Part shown: positions 14,545 through 24,476 of the stretch, piece after piece
Layout: each line of letters begins with the position of its first letter
Numbering within the stretch: the stretch's first letter is position 1
NCBI RefSeq assembly: GCF_040081985.1
Contig: NZ_JBEBMH010000028.1
Coordinates: forward strand, 1-64,000
DNA: 64,000 bases
Reading direction: 5' to 3'
DNA from: Kumtagia yinganensis
GTDB taxonomy: Bacteria; Pseudomonadota; Alphaproteobacteria; Rhizobiales; Rhizobiaceae
Made by a program: the position numbers and the translations under genes
The notes under the pieces: model-generated
What the model was told of the DNA's origin: nothing
The model's database searches: none
The model's input: the letters and a program-made list of their open reading frames with translations, nothing else

Positions 14545-15804
14545 ATGACGCGCAAGCTCGACCTGCGGACCGGCGTTCCTGTTTGGGAGGCCTACCGCGC
14601 TCCCCGCATACCGACGCAAAAGCTGACGCGAGACGTCACGTGCGACCTACTTGTGGTAGGGCTCGGCATCAGTGGCGCAATGCTGGTCGAGGCGTTGACC
14701 GCCCAGGGTCTCGAGGTCATCGGCGTCGATCGCCGTGGCAGCATGCTCGGCTCTACGCCGGCGACCACCGCTCTGGTGCAGTTCGAGATCGATCAACCGC
14801 TCTCTGGCCTCAGCCGGAAGATCGGAAAACCCGACGCCGAACAGGCGTGGAGACGATCGCGTCTGGCGGTAACCAACCTGCGCGGTCGTATCAGTGAACT
14901 CGGTATCGCCTGTGACATGACTGGAACCCAATCCTTGTATCTCGAAGGGAATGCTCTCGATCCCGGAGAATTGCGGCTGGAGGCGGAGGCCAGGTCCAAC
15001 GCTGGAATACGTGCGAGCTATCTGACGCCCGCTGTTCTCAAGGAGAAGTTCGGCATCGACCGCAAGGGCGCAATTCTCAGCCATGACAATCTGGCCCTCG
15101 ATCCGCGCAAGCTCACCGCCGGCTTTCTCGGCAAGGCGCTCGACCGAAAAGCCCGCTTCTACGCTCCCGTCGAGGTCGCAGGCCTTGCCATCGGGCCGAC
15201 CGGCGTTCGCGCGGAAACCAAGGACGGGCCGGTGATCTCCGCCAGACATGTCGTGCTGGCGACGGGCTACGAATTCCTGGACATCGTTCCCTCCGACACC
15301 CATTCCGTCATTTCCACCTACGCCATCGCCACAAAGCCGCAGACGAGCGCGCTTTGGCCCGGTGCGGCTTTCGTCTGGGAGGCGTCCGATCCCTATCTCT
15401 ACATGCGCGCGACCGCCGACGGACGGGTGATCTGCGGCGGCGAGGACGAGGATTTCGTCGACGAGGCGAAGCGGGACAATCTGCTCGCAGCCAAGACGCG
15501 GACGATTTCCACCAAGCTGAAGCATCTGTTTCCGCAGTTGGATACGACCGCTGAGTTCTCCTGGACCGGGTGCTTCGGCACCACCACGACGGGGTTGCCT
15601 TATATCGGGGAACTGCCCGGTCATCCCGGCATCTTCGCCGTCCAGGGCTATGGCGGCAACGGAATTACCTTTTCGCAGATCGCGTCGGAGATCATTGCAA
15701 CCGCCATCGCCGGGCGTGACGATACGGACGCAAGGCTGTTCGCTTTTGGCCGCACAGGAATCGTGAGGAAGCTAGTGGATGCGGCAGGCAAGCTCATCGC
15801 TTGA
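14545..15804 (+). CDS. FAD-dependent oxidoreductase (DAO family)
   Basis: A 419-residue flavoprotein with the Rossmann dinucleotide motif VVGLGISGAMLVEAL near residue 36, a conserved ATTALVQFEID near residue 75, LATGYEF, and a C-terminal GYGGNGITF that closes the FAD site. The fold matches glycine-oxidase/D-amino-acid-oxidase-type (DAO) enzymes; related proteins often carry a C-terminal Rieske domain, which is absent here. Substrate unknown. Start taken at the ATG at 14545 (MTRKLDLRTGVPVWEA); an upstream ATG at 14497 is possible. No signal peptide. The next gene starts about 120 bases after the stop. Confidence 0.85.
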   Translation: MTRKLDLRTGVPVWEAYRAPRIPTQKLTRDVTCDLLVVGLGISGAMLVEALTAQGLEVIGVDRRGSMLGSTPATTALVQFEIDQPLSGLSRKIGKPDAEQAWRRSRLAVTNLRGRISELGIACDMTGTQSLYLEGNALDPGELRLEAEARSNAGIRASYLTPAVLKEKFGIDRKGAILSHDNLALDPRKLTAGFLGKALDRKARFYAPVEVAGLAIGPTGVRAETKDGPVISARHVVLATGYEFLDIVPSDTHSVISTYAIATKPQTSALWPGAAFVWEASDPYLYMRATADGRVICGGEDEDFVDEAKRDNLLAAKTRTISTKLKHLFPQLDTTAEFSWTGCFGTTTTGLPYIGELPGHPGIFAVQGYGGNGITFSQIASEIIATAIAGRDDTDARLFAFGRTGIVRKLVDAAGKLIA

Positions 15805-15926
15805 CGTCAGAAATCAAGTCCATCGAAGCACAGTCCTTGTTATTGTGCAGTGCAGCAACGATATTGCTGCGGGTGCGTTGCACCCATTGCCGTCCAATTC
15901 CGGGCGTCACAACAAGGACGGCCCAC

Positions 15927-17087
15927 TTGCGAAAAATCTCCGACACAATCGCGCGGCTTGCCGCGCTTCAGGCCCGAAACGCAGCTTCGCGCGTGCACCT
16001 CGGCGCGCCCGACCGTCTTTCGGCGCTAACCGGCTTCGGCTCCAACCCCGGTGCCTTGAAGGCAAAATTCTATCTTCCTGATGACCTGCCGGAAGGTGCG
16101 CCGCTCGTCGTGGTGCTGCATGGCTGCACCCAGAGCGCGGCAGGATACGACCATCATTCAGGCTGGTCGCAACTTGCCGATGAAGCCGGGTTCGCGCTGC
16201 TCTATCCGGAACAGCAGCGAAGCAACAATCCAAACCTCTGCTTCAACTGGTTTCAGCCTGCCGATGTGAGGCGGGACGCCGGCGAGGCGCTTTCAATACG
16301 CCAGATGATCGAGGCGATGGTGAAGGCGCACGGGCTGGACCGGAAACGCATCTTCGTCACGGGCCTCTCTGCCGGTGGCGCCATGGCCGCGGCTATGCTT
16401 GCATCCTATCCTGATGTCTTCGCCGGTGGCGCAATCATCGCGGGGCTCGCCTACGGGAGCGCGTCGACGGTTCCGGAAGCCTTTGACCGCATGCGAGGTC
16501 ATGGCAGCCCCTCGGACGAGGAGTTGCGGCGCATGCTGCGTGGCGCATCGTCTCATCGAGGGCCGTGGCCCAGGATATCGATCTGGCAGGGGACGAGCGA
16601 CCAAACCGTCGCTGCTTCCAATGCCGAGACGATCGCCAGCCAGTGGTGGGGCGTCCACCAGATCCAAAACCCGCCTACGCACACTCGCGCCGAGGGCAAG
16701 AACACGCGGCAGGTCTGGTGCGATTCCAGCGGAGAGGTCGTGCTGGAGGTCAACATGATCGCCGGAATGGGCCATGGCACGCCGATCGACAAGAATGGCT
16801 ACGGAACGCCGGGACCCTACATGCTGGATGTCGGCATCTCCTCGACGCAGGAGATCGCGCGGTTCTGGGAGATCGCGGACGGAGAGGCACGGACTTCTGC
16901 CGCGTCGAAGCGGCGGGACATCGTCGTCTATTCCCAGCCGCCCGTCGGTGCCCGATCCAATGCCGGACCAAGGATGCCGGCGCGATCTTCGGAGATATCG
17001 ACGGCTCCGAAGCGGGAGGCGTCACCAGCGTCAGGTGTGCAGAAGATTATCGAGGACGCCTTGCGGACCGCCGGGCTGATGCGCTGA
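15927..17087 (+). CDS. PHB-depolymerase-type esterase
   Basis: An alpha/beta hydrolase of about 386 residues starting at a TTG (15927) with AAGGAC upstream and reading LRKISDTIARLAAL. It has the oxyanion segment VVVLHGCTQSA, the nucleophile elbow GLSAGGAMAAAM (Ser in G-x-S-x-G), Asp in a WQGTSDQTV turn and His in GMGHGTPID, completing the triad. This fits the esterase/PHB depolymerase (LpqC-like) family that cleaves polyhydroxyalkanoates or other esters. There is no clear signal peptide from this start, so it may be intracellular; the longer frame from 15801 has a hydrophobic stretch that could be part of one. Substrate is inferred from family only. Confidence 0.85.
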   Translation: MRKISDTIARLAALQARNAASRVHLGAPDRLSALTGFGSNPGALKAKFYLPDDLPEGAPLVVVLHGCTQSAAGYDHHSGWSQLADEAGFALLYPEQQRSNNPNLCFNWFQPADVRRDAGEALSIRQMIEAMVKAHGLDRKRIFVTGLSAGGAMAAAMLASYPDVFAGGAIIAGLAYGSASTVPEAFDRMRGHGSPSDEELRRMLRGASSHRGPWPRISIWQGTSDQTVAASNAETIASQWWGVHQIQNPPTHTRAEGKNTRQVWCDSSGEVVLEVNMIAGMGHGTPIDKNGYGTPGPYMLDVGISSTQEIARFWEIADGEARTSAASKRRDIVVYSQPPVGARSNAGPRMPARSSEISTAPKREASPASGVQKIIEDALRTAGLMR

Positions 17088-17114
17088 TCGCTCTCCCGTA
17101 TCGGAGCGTCTTAG

Positions 17115-17144
17115 CGAGGGAGCCAGCCTTGGCCAGCTCCCTCG
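17115..17144. terminator. Hairpin between convergent esterase and catalase genes
   Basis: CGAGGGAGC, a 12-base loop, GCTCCCTCG: a perfect 9-bp stem between two convergent stops (17087 and 17164). There is no strong T-run on either side, so it may act as a weak or Rho-assisted bidirectional terminator. Confidence 0.5.
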
Positions 17145-17163
17145 GCCCTGCTCAGGCAACCGT

Positions 17164-19275
17164 CTAGAGCTTGACCGCCGCCTCTCGAGACCAGAGGCGG
17201 AGCTTTCGGCAGGACTCGATGAACCCGGCGATCGCCTTCGCATCGCCGAGACCGATCAGTCCCTCATCGGCGTCCGGATCGACGCCGGCTTTCCGCAACA
17301 GCGTCGCGGCGCCGGGCGTAAACCCGATGAACTTGCAATGGGCAAAGGCGTCGGCGACGAAGTCGCGCGCCGAGGCCTCGCCTGTGAGGCGTTCGGCACC
17401 TTCCTCGGAGAGGATCAGCGCCACGGCGTCGAACAGGACCGAAGGCCCGCCATCTATCATGTGCTTGGCGGGGATTGTAGTTCCGTCCGCCGCTTCGACA
17501 CCGCCAACCCTTGGAGCGATGACTTCCATCGTCGCGCCTTCTTTCTCGATCGTGGTTCTGAGCTTCTTCAGAAGCGACGCGTCAGCGCCAGGGCTGACCA
17601 GCACTCCGATCTTGCGGCCCGCGAAACTATCCGATCCGTTCGCGAGGATGCTGAGCGCCGGTGACGGTTCGAGATCGTCGCGTGGCGCAACTGCGGCGTC
17701 CGCTGGCTTGGGTAGTTCCTTGATACCGAGTTTGTCGGCGACCGTTTCGGCCAGTCCTTCGTCGATGTTGAGGAGATGTGAAATCATTCGTTCGCGAATG
17801 ACCGGCGTCTCCACCTTGCTCAATTCGAAGGTCAGCGCCATGGCGATATGTTTCTGCTCTGGCGCGGTCTGGCTGTTGAAGAACAGGCGCGCCTGGCTGT
17901 AGTGATCGGCAAAGCTTGCCGAGCGCAGCCGGACCTTCTGGCCATCCCTGGCTTCGGGAAATGACCGGAAGCCGCTCTGTGGCGATTCCCTTGCACCTTC
18001 GCCGAACGAGTTCGGCTGGTAGTTCACCCGCCCGACCGGATTGCGCATGGCCATGTGGCCGTCCTGCTGGAAATGGTGGAACGGACATTTCGGCGCATTG
18101 ATCGGCAGGTGCGTGAAATTGGTCGAGCCGAGCCGTTTGATCTGCGTGTCGAGATAGGAGAAGTTGCGGCCCTGAAGGAGGGGATCGTTGGAGAAGTCGA
18201 CGCCGGGCGGTACGTTTTGCGTCATGAACGCGACCTGCTCGGTCTCGGCAAAGAAGTTGTCCGGCATGCGGTCGAGAACCAGGCGGCCCACCGCGATCGG
18301 CTCGATCACCTCTTCGGGGATGAGCTTGGTCGGGTCGAGCACGTCGAAGTCGAAACTGTCGGCGAAGTCCTGATCGAAGAGTTGGACGCGCAATTCCCAT
18401 TCGGGGAAATTGCCCGACTGGATCGCCTCCCAGAGGTCACGACGGTGGAAGTCCGGATCGGCACCGTTGATCTTCACCGCCTCGTTCCACACCACCGACT
18501 GCAGGCCGAGCTTGGGCTTCCAGTGGAACTTGACGAAGGTCGACTCATCCTTCGCGTTGAGGAAACGGAAGGTGTGCACCCCGAAACCTTCCATGAAGCG
18601 GAAGGAGCGCGGGATCGCCCGGTCGGACATGACCCACATGATCATGTGCATGGATTCCGGCGTCAGCGAGATGAAGTCCCAGAAAGTGTCGTGGGCGGAT
18701 GCGGCCTGCGGAAAACCCCGGTCGGGCTCCGGCTTTACAGAGTGAATGATGTCGGGAAACTTGATGGCATCCTGGATAAAGAAAACTGGGATGTTGTTGC
18801 CGACGATGTCCCAGTTGCCCTCCTGCGTGTAGAACTTGACGGCGAAGCCGCGCACGTCGCGGGCGAGGTCGGCGGACCCTTCACTGCCGGCCACAGTGGA
18901 GAAGCGGACGAAGGCAGGGGTCTTCTCGCCGGCACGCTGGAAAATGTCAGCGCGCGTATATTTGGCGAGCGACTCATAGGTCTCGAAATACCCGTGCGCC
19001 CCGTAGCCGCGTGCATGCACCACCCGCTCCGGGATGCGCTCGTGGTCGAAGTGGAAAATCTTCTCGCGGAAGTGGAAGTCCTCGATCAGGGTCGGTCCGC
19101 GCTCGCCTATCTTTAAGGTGTTCTGGTCGTCGGCAACCGGAACGCCCTGAGCCGTCGTCAGGATAGGAGCATCGCCTTCCGCGATCTGGTGCAGCTCGCC
19201 GCCATTGCCGCGCTCAAGTTTCTGGTCATGGATCGTCGCGGGCGTGCCCGGCAACTGTCTAGCGCTCTTGGCCAT
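17164..19275 (-). CDS. katE: Large-subunit catalase (KatE, hydroperoxidase II type)
   Basis: A 703-residue clade 2 catalase converting H2O2 to water and oxygen with a heme. The core has VVHARGYGAHGYFE (active-site His), FFIQDAIKFPD, and the heme-ligand block NFSYLDTQIKRLG (Tyr). The C-terminal extra domain (about 540-703), flavodoxin/DJ-1-like with IGVLVSPGADASLLKKL and HCKFIGFTPGA, is the mark of large KatE enzymes. The start is the ATG at 19275 (MAKSARQLPG) with AAAGGAA upstream. Such catalases are usually stationary-phase or general-stress induced. Convergent with the esterase, with a hairpin between. Confidence 0.97.
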   Translation of the reverse strand: MAKSARQLPGTPATIHDQKLERGNGGELHQIAEGDAPILTTAQGVPVADDQNTLKIGERGPTLIEDFHFREKIFHFDHERIPERVVHARGYGAHGYFETYESLAKYTRADIFQRAGEKTPAFVRFSTVAGSEGSADLARDVRGFAVKFYTQEGNWDIVGNNIPVFFIQDAIKFPDIIHSVKPEPDRGFPQAASAHDTFWDFISLTPESMHMIMWVMSDRAIPRSFRFMEGFGVHTFRFLNAKDESTFVKFHWKPKLGLQSVVWNEAVKINGADPDFHRRDLWEAIQSGNFPEWELRVQLFDQDFADSFDFDVLDPTKLIPEEVIEPIAVGRLVLDRMPDNFFAETEQVAFMTQNVPPGVDFSNDPLLQGRNFSYLDTQIKRLGSTNFTHLPINAPKCPFHHFQQDGHMAMRNPVGRVNYQPNSFGEGARESPQSGFRSFPEARDGQKVRLRSASFADHYSQARLFFNSQTAPEQKHIAMALTFELSKVETPVIRERMISHLLNIDEGLAETVADKLGIKELPKPADAAVAPRDDLEPSPALSILANGSDSFAGRKIGVLVSPGADASLLKKLRTTIEKEGATMEVIAPRVGGVEAADGTTIPAKHMIDGGPSVLFDAVALILSEEGAERLTGEASARDFVADAFAHCKFIGFTPGAATLLRKAGVDPDADEGLIGLGDAKAIAGFIESCRKLRLWSREAAVKL

Positions 19276-19540
19276 GGAAATTCCTTTGAGAGAGATGTGC
19301 GCAATGCGCATCACTCTCAATGAAACGGCCGGCATCCGGTTCCTATAGTCTTGGAGATGCTTGAAAAGAATGGAACGGGCGTTCTCAATTTAGCAGCCCT
19401 CGGAGCGAGGACCAGAAAGGTCCGGTCGCTCCACGACGAAGAGCTATTCGGTCGATGCCTATGGAGTGACAGTGCGGGCTCCAACATGGCTGCGATCTGC
19501 GTTCTGGCCGATCGCAGCGATGCCGTCTATTGATCTTCTC

Positions 19541-20845
19541 ATGAACCTGCGAATGGAGGCCTTTGCCTCGCGGCTTTCTGAAACGGATGACGACCTCCTC
19601 GATCTGGCCCAGAGGCAGACGTTCCGCTTCTTTTGGGAGGGCGCCCATCCGGTCAGCGGGCTTGCACGCGATCGCCAGAAAACCACCGGCGACCCTAATA
19701 ACGACCTCGTCGCCATAGGCGGCTCGGGCTTCGGCGTCATGGCGGTGGTCGTCGGCGTCGAGCGCGGCTGGATCTCGCGCGACGATGCCGTGAGCCGGCT
19801 CGGCACGATCCTGTCATGCCTGGAACGGACACCGCGATATCATGGCATGTTCCCGCATTTCATAAACGGGCGGACCGGAGCGACCATTCCCTTCAGCCGC
19901 AAGGACGATGGCGGGGACGTGGTGGAAAGCGCGCTCCTGTTCCAGGGGCTTCTCTGCGTCCGCCAGTATTTCGACAGGGACAGCACCGCCGAACGAGACC
20001 TTCGTCATCTGATCGACCGGCTTTGGCTCGAAGCCGAGTGGGACTGGTACAGGCGGGACGGAGGAAACCATCTCTACTGGCACTGGAGCCCAAGGCACGG
20101 CTGGGCGATGAATCGGAAAATCGCCGGCTGGAACGAGGGTCTGCTGGCCTTTGTGCTTGCCGCCGGCGCGCCCGAAAATAAGATCGACGCCGACGTCTAT
20201 CACGGGGGATTCGCGTCAGGGCCGGGTTTCCGCAATGGGCGAAGCTACCATGGCATCGAGCTGCCGCTCGGTATGGATCATGGCGGCCCGCTGTTCATCG
20301 CGCACTATTCCTTCTGCGGTCTCGACCCGCGAGGGCTCACGGATCGCCATGCCGACTACTGGCAGCAGAATGTTCGCCACACACGCATCAACTATGCGCA
20401 CTGCGTCGCCAATCCACACGGCCATGCGGGATACGGGCCTGATTGCTGGGGGCTGACTTCCAGCCACGGCCCGAAGGGGTATGTCGCGCATGCGCCAGCC
20501 AGGGATTTCGGAGTGATCACGCCAAGCGCTGCGCTTTCGAGCCTTCCCTACGCGCCGGATGAGGCGCTGCGCGCGCTGCGCTATTTCCTGACGAGGCCGA
20601 AGCATCGCATGCAGGGTCGGTTCGGCTTCGTGGATGCGTTCTGCGAAAGCCGCGACTGGTATGCGCGCACCTATTTGGCGATCAATCAGGGACCGATCGT
20701 CATCATGATCGAGAATTTCCGCAGTGGCCTGCTCTGGAGCCTCTTCATGAGCGTTCCGGAAGTGCAAGCCGGTCTGCTAAGGCTAGGCTTCACAAGCCCG
20801 CATCTGTCGCAGGCTCGTAGTGCAATCGCTATGATTCCGGCCTGA
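19541..20845 (+). CDS. Glycoamylase-family glycan hydrolase (PF10091-like)
   Basis: About 434 residues. Matches the glycoamylase family also found as the C-terminal domain of cyclic beta-1,2-glucan synthases: QRQTFRFFWEGAHPVSGLARDR near the start, AIGGSGFGVMAVVVGVERGW, FPHFINGRTG, NHLYWHWSPRHGW and NEGLLAFVLAAGAP. The inverting glutamate chemistry is assumed by analogy with GH144 endo-beta-1,2-glucanases. The natural substrate could be periplasmic glucan or a storage or capsular glucan. No convincing signal peptide, and the start is uncertain (ATG 19541, ATG 19520 or GTG 19466). The 3' end overlaps the convergent transglutaminase-like gene by 17 bases. Confidence 0.8.
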   Translation: MNLRMEAFASRLSETDDDLLDLAQRQTFRFFWEGAHPVSGLARDRQKTTGDPNNDLVAIGGSGFGVMAVVVGVERGWISRDDAVSRLGTILSCLERTPRYHGMFPHFINGRTGATIPFSRKDDGGDVVESALLFQGLLCVRQYFDRDSTAERDLRHLIDRLWLEAEWDWYRRDGGNHLYWHWSPRHGWAMNRKIAGWNEGLLAFVLAAGAPENKIDADVYHGGFASGPGFRNGRSYHGIELPLGMDHGGPLFIAHYSFCGLDPRGLTDRHADYWQQNVRHTRINYAHCVANPHGHAGYGPDCWGLTSSHGPKGYVAHAPARDFGVITPSAALSSLPYAPDEALRALRYFLTRPKHRMQGRFGFVDAFCESRDWYARTYLAINQGPIVIMIENFRSGLLWSLFMSVPEVQAGLLRLGFTSPHLSQARSAIAMIPA

Positions 20846-21686
20846 CCCTCACAGCGACATCCATGGCGAGGAAATCCCCTGGCGTGCCGATATAGCCGCC
20901 GACGATCGGCATGATCTGGCGATTGCTGCGGGCAACGGCGACCGGGATGAGGTTGGCGCCGCCGAGGCGGCGATGCGTAGGATCGAAGGCGATCCATCCA
21001 GCGCCGGGAAGATAGACCTCCGCCCACGCATGGGTCGATCCGGGGTCGTCAGCCCTTTGCTGCGGATCGAACAGATAGCCCGAGACGGCGCGGGCGCCGA
21101 CGCTGAGATGACGGACCGCCTCGATGAACAGCGCGGCGATGTCCCGGCACGAGCCGCTTGCCAGCGCCAGCGTTTCCAGCGGCGCCTGCGTCCCTTCCTC
21201 GTCACGCACGCGATAGGCCACCGAGCCGAGGATGCCGGCATTGAGGTCTTTCAGCAGTGAAAGCGTGTCGGTCGACGCGCCGCTGACAAACGCGCGCGCC
21301 CATCCACCCATCCGTCCTTCCGGGTCACCATGTTCCGGAATGCGAAGCGCGCCCAGATCGGCTATATCGTCGGGGGAATAGGTGAACGGGAAGGAATGCG
21401 CCTCGGGCGCGATCCGGAATACCGGCCACGCCACCGCCGACTGCTCGACCGTGAACTCGCTTGTGATGACCAGTTCGCTGGCTGGCTGCGAGAAGATGCC
21501 GGTCGCGATCAGATTGCCGAAGACGTCCTGCGTCCATTCGAGTTCCGCGACGGGCGAGCAGGACAGCGAACTCGACAAAAGGGCGATGTCATGGCTACCG
21601 CGCGGGCGCAGAATCATCCGGTGCGGCTGGAGCACGACGGGACGTGCGTAGCGATAGGTCGTCCTATGATGGATCGCCAGTCTCAT
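20829..21686 (-). CDS. Transglutaminase-like cysteine protease-fold protein
   Basis: 285 residues with an N-terminal beta domain (MRLAIHHRTTYRYARPVVLQ, HRMILRPRG) and a transglutaminase core with a full triad: Cys180 in ASGSCRDIA, His219 in THAWAEVYL and Asp235 in FDPTH. This differs from the product at 1400-2215, which has Ser at the usual His position. Proteins of this type are thought to be peptidases or protein-modifying enzymes acting on cytoplasmic targets, and they are often clustered with alpha-E/circularly permuted ATP-grasp genes, which are not present here. Start at 21686. Tail-to-tail overlap with the glycoamylase gene. Confidence 0.85.
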   Translation of the reverse strand: MRLAIHHRTTYRYARPVVLQPHRMILRPRGSHDIALLSSSLSCSPVAELEWTQDVFGNLIATGIFSQPASELVITSEFTVEQSAVAWPVFRIAPEAHSFPFTYSPDDIADLGALRIPEHGDPEGRMGGWARAFVSGASTDTLSLLKDLNAGILGSVAYRVRDEEGTQAPLETLALASGSCRDIAALFIEAVRHLSVGARAVSGYLFDPQQRADDPGSTHAWAEVYLPGAGWIAFDPTHRRLGGANLIPVAVARSNRQIMPIVGGYIGTPGDFLAMDVAVRVRPES

Positions 21687-21936
21687 ATATGCCGCCGGCC
21701 CCCATGATCATCTTGTGATTTCAAGCGAAGTCCTCGGAACAGGCCGAAATCGCCGCTTATGCTATGCAGAACGCCCCTGCCGCGCGATCGTTGCTGCGAT
21801 GCACAAATTGATGTGCAGTATGGAGGTACTGCGTGTCCGACGGCCAACCGATGCTCCTTGACGACGGGACCAGCTTTTCGAGTGACAGGCCGACCGGCTC
21901 GGCCTGTCGCTGTTGCAAGCTAACCGTTCGAAGAAA
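21687..21936. other. Gene-free interval
   Basis: About 250 bases between two minus-strand genes. No motif or start is convincing; the promoter of the transglutaminase-like gene should lie at its left end. Confidence 0.4.
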
Positions 21937-23190
21937 CTACATCGACCAAAGGACCGATAGGGGTGCCGCCTGTAGTTTCTCGCCGAATGGCGTGACGCGG
22001 TCATGATCGTGCAAGACAAGTCCGCGCACGAACCGATCGCCGACCGCGTCCTGCAACTGGCGCAGTCCCCGGAAGTCCTGCGGTCGTACCGTTGCCGAGG
22101 CTTTCACCTCGATGCCGACGATGCGGCCGCGACGGTCCTCGACCACCACGTCAACCTCATCTTGGTCCTTGGTCCTGTAGTGCGAGAGCGAGACCCGTCG
22201 CTCCGACCACGACGCCAGCTTCAGAAGCTCGGAGACAACGAAGCTCTCGAGCAAAGCCCCGAACCGGGAGCGATCCTTTTTGAGCGCCTCTTCCTCGTCC
22301 TCGCGCAATGTCGCAAGGAGCCCGCTGTCTAGGAAGTGCAGCTTTGGCGTCTTGATGAGGCGGCTCAACCGGTTGCTCGACCACGGGACCAAGGTCTTCA
22401 CAAGAAAGAGCCGCTCGAGGATCGCCACATATTTCTGTGCCGTGACGCTCGACAGACCGAGAGCTGCGCCGAAACTGGAATGATTGACCAGTTGCCCCGC
22501 ATGTTCGGCGAGGACTTCCAGCAAACGAGGCAATCGATCGAGTTGGTCGATGTTGGCGATGTCGCGAACATCCCGATCGAGGATCTGGGTCACATAGTCT
22601 TCCAACCAGGCAGTACGACGCGCGGAAGTCGACCTGCGTAGAGCTTCCGGGTAGCCGCCTCGCAGGACAATCGTGAGCAATTCGTCACCGAATAACGCGT
22701 TTCCATCCACCGCGGGTTCCTCACCTGCGAACAGGCGATCCAGAAGACGTCCTGGCGTGGCGTGGATTTCCGATTGGGCGAAGGGCAGGAGGGAGATCGT
22801 CGCCATTCTGCCGGCAAGGGAGTCTGCAACCGCAGGGACAGCGGCGATGTTGGCGGAGCCGGTCAGGAGGAACCTGCCCGGTGCATCGTCCCGATCGACA
22901 CTCTCCTTGATCGCCAGCATGAGTTCTGGCACGCGCTGGACTTCATCGATGACGGCCTGTTCGATCCCTCTGATGAAACCGATAGGATCGGCGCGGGCAG
23001 CGCTCAATGCGCCAGCGTCATCGAGCGTGATGTAAGGTCGATCGGCTCCGGAGAATTGTCGGGCGAGTGTCGTCTTTCCCGCCTGCCGCGGGCCGGTGAT
23101 CAGGACAACGCGCGTGTCGGCGAGCGCGGTCTCGACGAGCGGACGGACCTTGCGATCGATGAAAGCACGCGACGATGTCGAATTGGCCAT
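21937..23190 (-). CDS. AAA ATPase with DUF4143 C-terminal domain
   Basis: A 417-residue protein with Walker A GPRQAGKTTLAR near residue 33, Walker B-like VIDEVQRVPELM and sensor region FLLTGSANI. A winged-helix linker follows (ALGLSSVTAQKYVAILERLFLV), then the DUF4143 nuclease-like domain with DEVDVVVEDRRGRIVGIEVKAS, a D-x-D...E-x-K constellation as in PD-(D/E)XK folds. This family is spread widely by horizontal transfer and has no settled role; some members sit near toxin or mobile elements. It stands alone, with a 600-base gene-free region upstream, and could have arrived independently. Confidence 0.9.
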   Translation of the reverse strand: MANSTSSRAFIDRKVRPLVETALADTRVVLITGPRQAGKTTLARQFSGADRPYITLDDAGALSAARADPIGFIRGIEQAVIDEVQRVPELMLAIKESVDRDDAPGRFLLTGSANIAAVPAVADSLAGRMATISLLPFAQSEIHATPGRLLDRLFAGEEPAVDGNALFGDELLTIVLRGGYPEALRRSTSARRTAWLEDYVTQILDRDVRDIANIDQLDRLPRLLEVLAEHAGQLVNHSSFGAALGLSSVTAQKYVAILERLFLVKTLVPWSSNRLSRLIKTPKLHFLDSGLLATLREDEEEALKKDRSRFGALLESFVVSELLKLASWSERRVSLSHYRTKDQDEVDVVVEDRRGRIVGIEVKASATVRPQDFRGLRQLQDAVGDRFVRGLVLHDHDRVTPFGEKLQAAPLSVLWSM

Positions 23191-23791
23191 GCGTCCATCT
23201 TTAACTCATATTCCGACCAATTTAAAGTGAACAGGCGACTGATTCTAAGGAAGATCAAAGGAAAAGACGCGTTTGCTAGCGCAAGGCTCGGCTGCAAACC
23301 AAAACCTACTGGTCGCATAGGGAGGAGCAACGTGCGAATTTTTATCCATCGAGAACACGGCGCGATGCGAACCGCCCCCTTAGCTCGGGGCGGATCTAAC
23401 CAAAACGCAATACCGTCATTTTTCTTCGGTTGGAGCCGCCGTCTAATCATAGAAGTTTTTCTTTTATATCAACTAATTACGGGTTGACAGTTCTGGGTCC
23501 GTTGCCTGTTGATGATGTATTGCAGCGAGCGCTGCTGGACCGAGAGTTTGAGTGCGTACAGAAAAATCAGTGACTTATCAGTGAGTTGGTCCTATCGATA
23601 GATGATGCAGCACACGACATGAATGCCGCGTCTAGCGACCCCAAATTCCTCAACCATAGGCCATAGTTAGATTTGACGGTAAAAACGACGGTGTTTTCGA
23701 TTTTGATCATGAAAAAAAATGTTGTATATCAATAACTAAGATGCCTCGTTGATGATCGAGTGGGAATGATATTGGCCCATCCGAACGCACT
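23191..23791. other. 600-base gene-free interval
   Basis: No supported gene. The right part (23573-23758) is repeat copy B; the left part should carry the promoter of the AAA ATPase gene. The sequence is notably AT-rich for this genome. Confidence 0.5.
23573..23758. repeat. Diverged intergenic repeat, copy B
   Basis: Related to 1273-1375 with the same order of conserved blocks (ACTTATCA, 14 bases, TCGATAGATG, then GACGGTGTTTT and an A-rich tract with ATATCAATA) but with about 80 extra bases between the second and third block. Same orientation as copy A. Confidence 0.5.
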
Positions 23792-24340
23792 TTAGGCTGC
23801 GGTTGGCCCTGGATCGTCGCCGTCGTCGGATAAATTCAGGCTGTGGATGGCGAGCCGCCGATCAGGTGCGAGTGCTCCTGGAATGACCCGCAACGAGGCT
23901 CGTCTCATCTCGGGTGTGGCCCGTCCGGCGATGGCATCCTTCTCGCGCCGGGCGGCCTCGGGTTGATAGAGCACCTGCTCAAGCAGGATGAGTTTATCCG
24001 TACCCTCATCGTTGGGGACGCCGATTGCCTGTCCTTCCGACAGCCCGAGCAACGCCAGGCCTCGGATGGTCGTGATCGGCAGAAACAGTCCCGTTGGCGC
24101 GTTCATTCGATCATGCGACAGGATGCGGCTGTCTGGGGCGCCAGCGTCGACGGAGAAAGAAATCCGGCTGCTCAGCGTCGCCACGTACGGCGGGATGTCG
24201 TCGCGGAAAACCACTGTCGCCGCTTGGAGCTTGCGGCGCAGCAGCGCAGTCATGGCATCGGTCGGCGCAAGGCCGCGGTCGAACATGACCTCCAGAATCG
24301 TGAAGTCCTTTGTGGTGAGAATGAAGGAATCGTGCGGCAT
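23792..24340 (-). CDS. Rnk/GreA C-terminal-domain protein (182 aa)
   Basis: Starts at the ATG at 24340 (MPHDSFILTTKDFTILEVM). It has an N-terminal coiled-coil-like helix (LRRKLQAATVVF) and a GreA/GreB C-terminal-type beta domain carrying FLPITTIRGLALLGLSEGQAI, as in Rnk, the regulator of nucleoside diphosphate kinase that binds RNA polymerase. The C-terminal tail is a lineage-specific extension. It lies downstream of, and is probably paralogous to, the 24477-24908 product: both share the VLTPIGVALIGLSQGQ-like core. It may tune transcription or nucleotide pools under stress; inference by family. Confidence 0.8.
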   Translation of the reverse strand: MPHDSFILTTKDFTILEVMFDRGLAPTDAMTALLRRKLQAATVVFRDDIPPYVATLSSRISFSVDAGAPDSRILSHDRMNAPTGLFLPITTIRGLALLGLSEGQAIGVPNDEGTDKLILLEQVLYQPEAARREKDAIAGRATPEMRRASLRVIPGALAPDRRLAIHSLNLSDDGDDPGPTAA

Positions 24341-24476
24341 CGCAAATCTCCATCGCCCGCGGCGCAAGCGGATCGGTTCGTGACAAAGGTGGGAAGCCCC
24401 TGGCCGCGATGCGGCACAGGGGGTCACGATCCTGCGATGAGACAGCCTCCGAAGAGGGCGAGCCGCGACATCGGCA

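Noticed and set aside
18055..19116. 353-codon plus-strand frame opposite katE
   Set aside because: It is the mirror of the catalase gene and has no recognisable domain.
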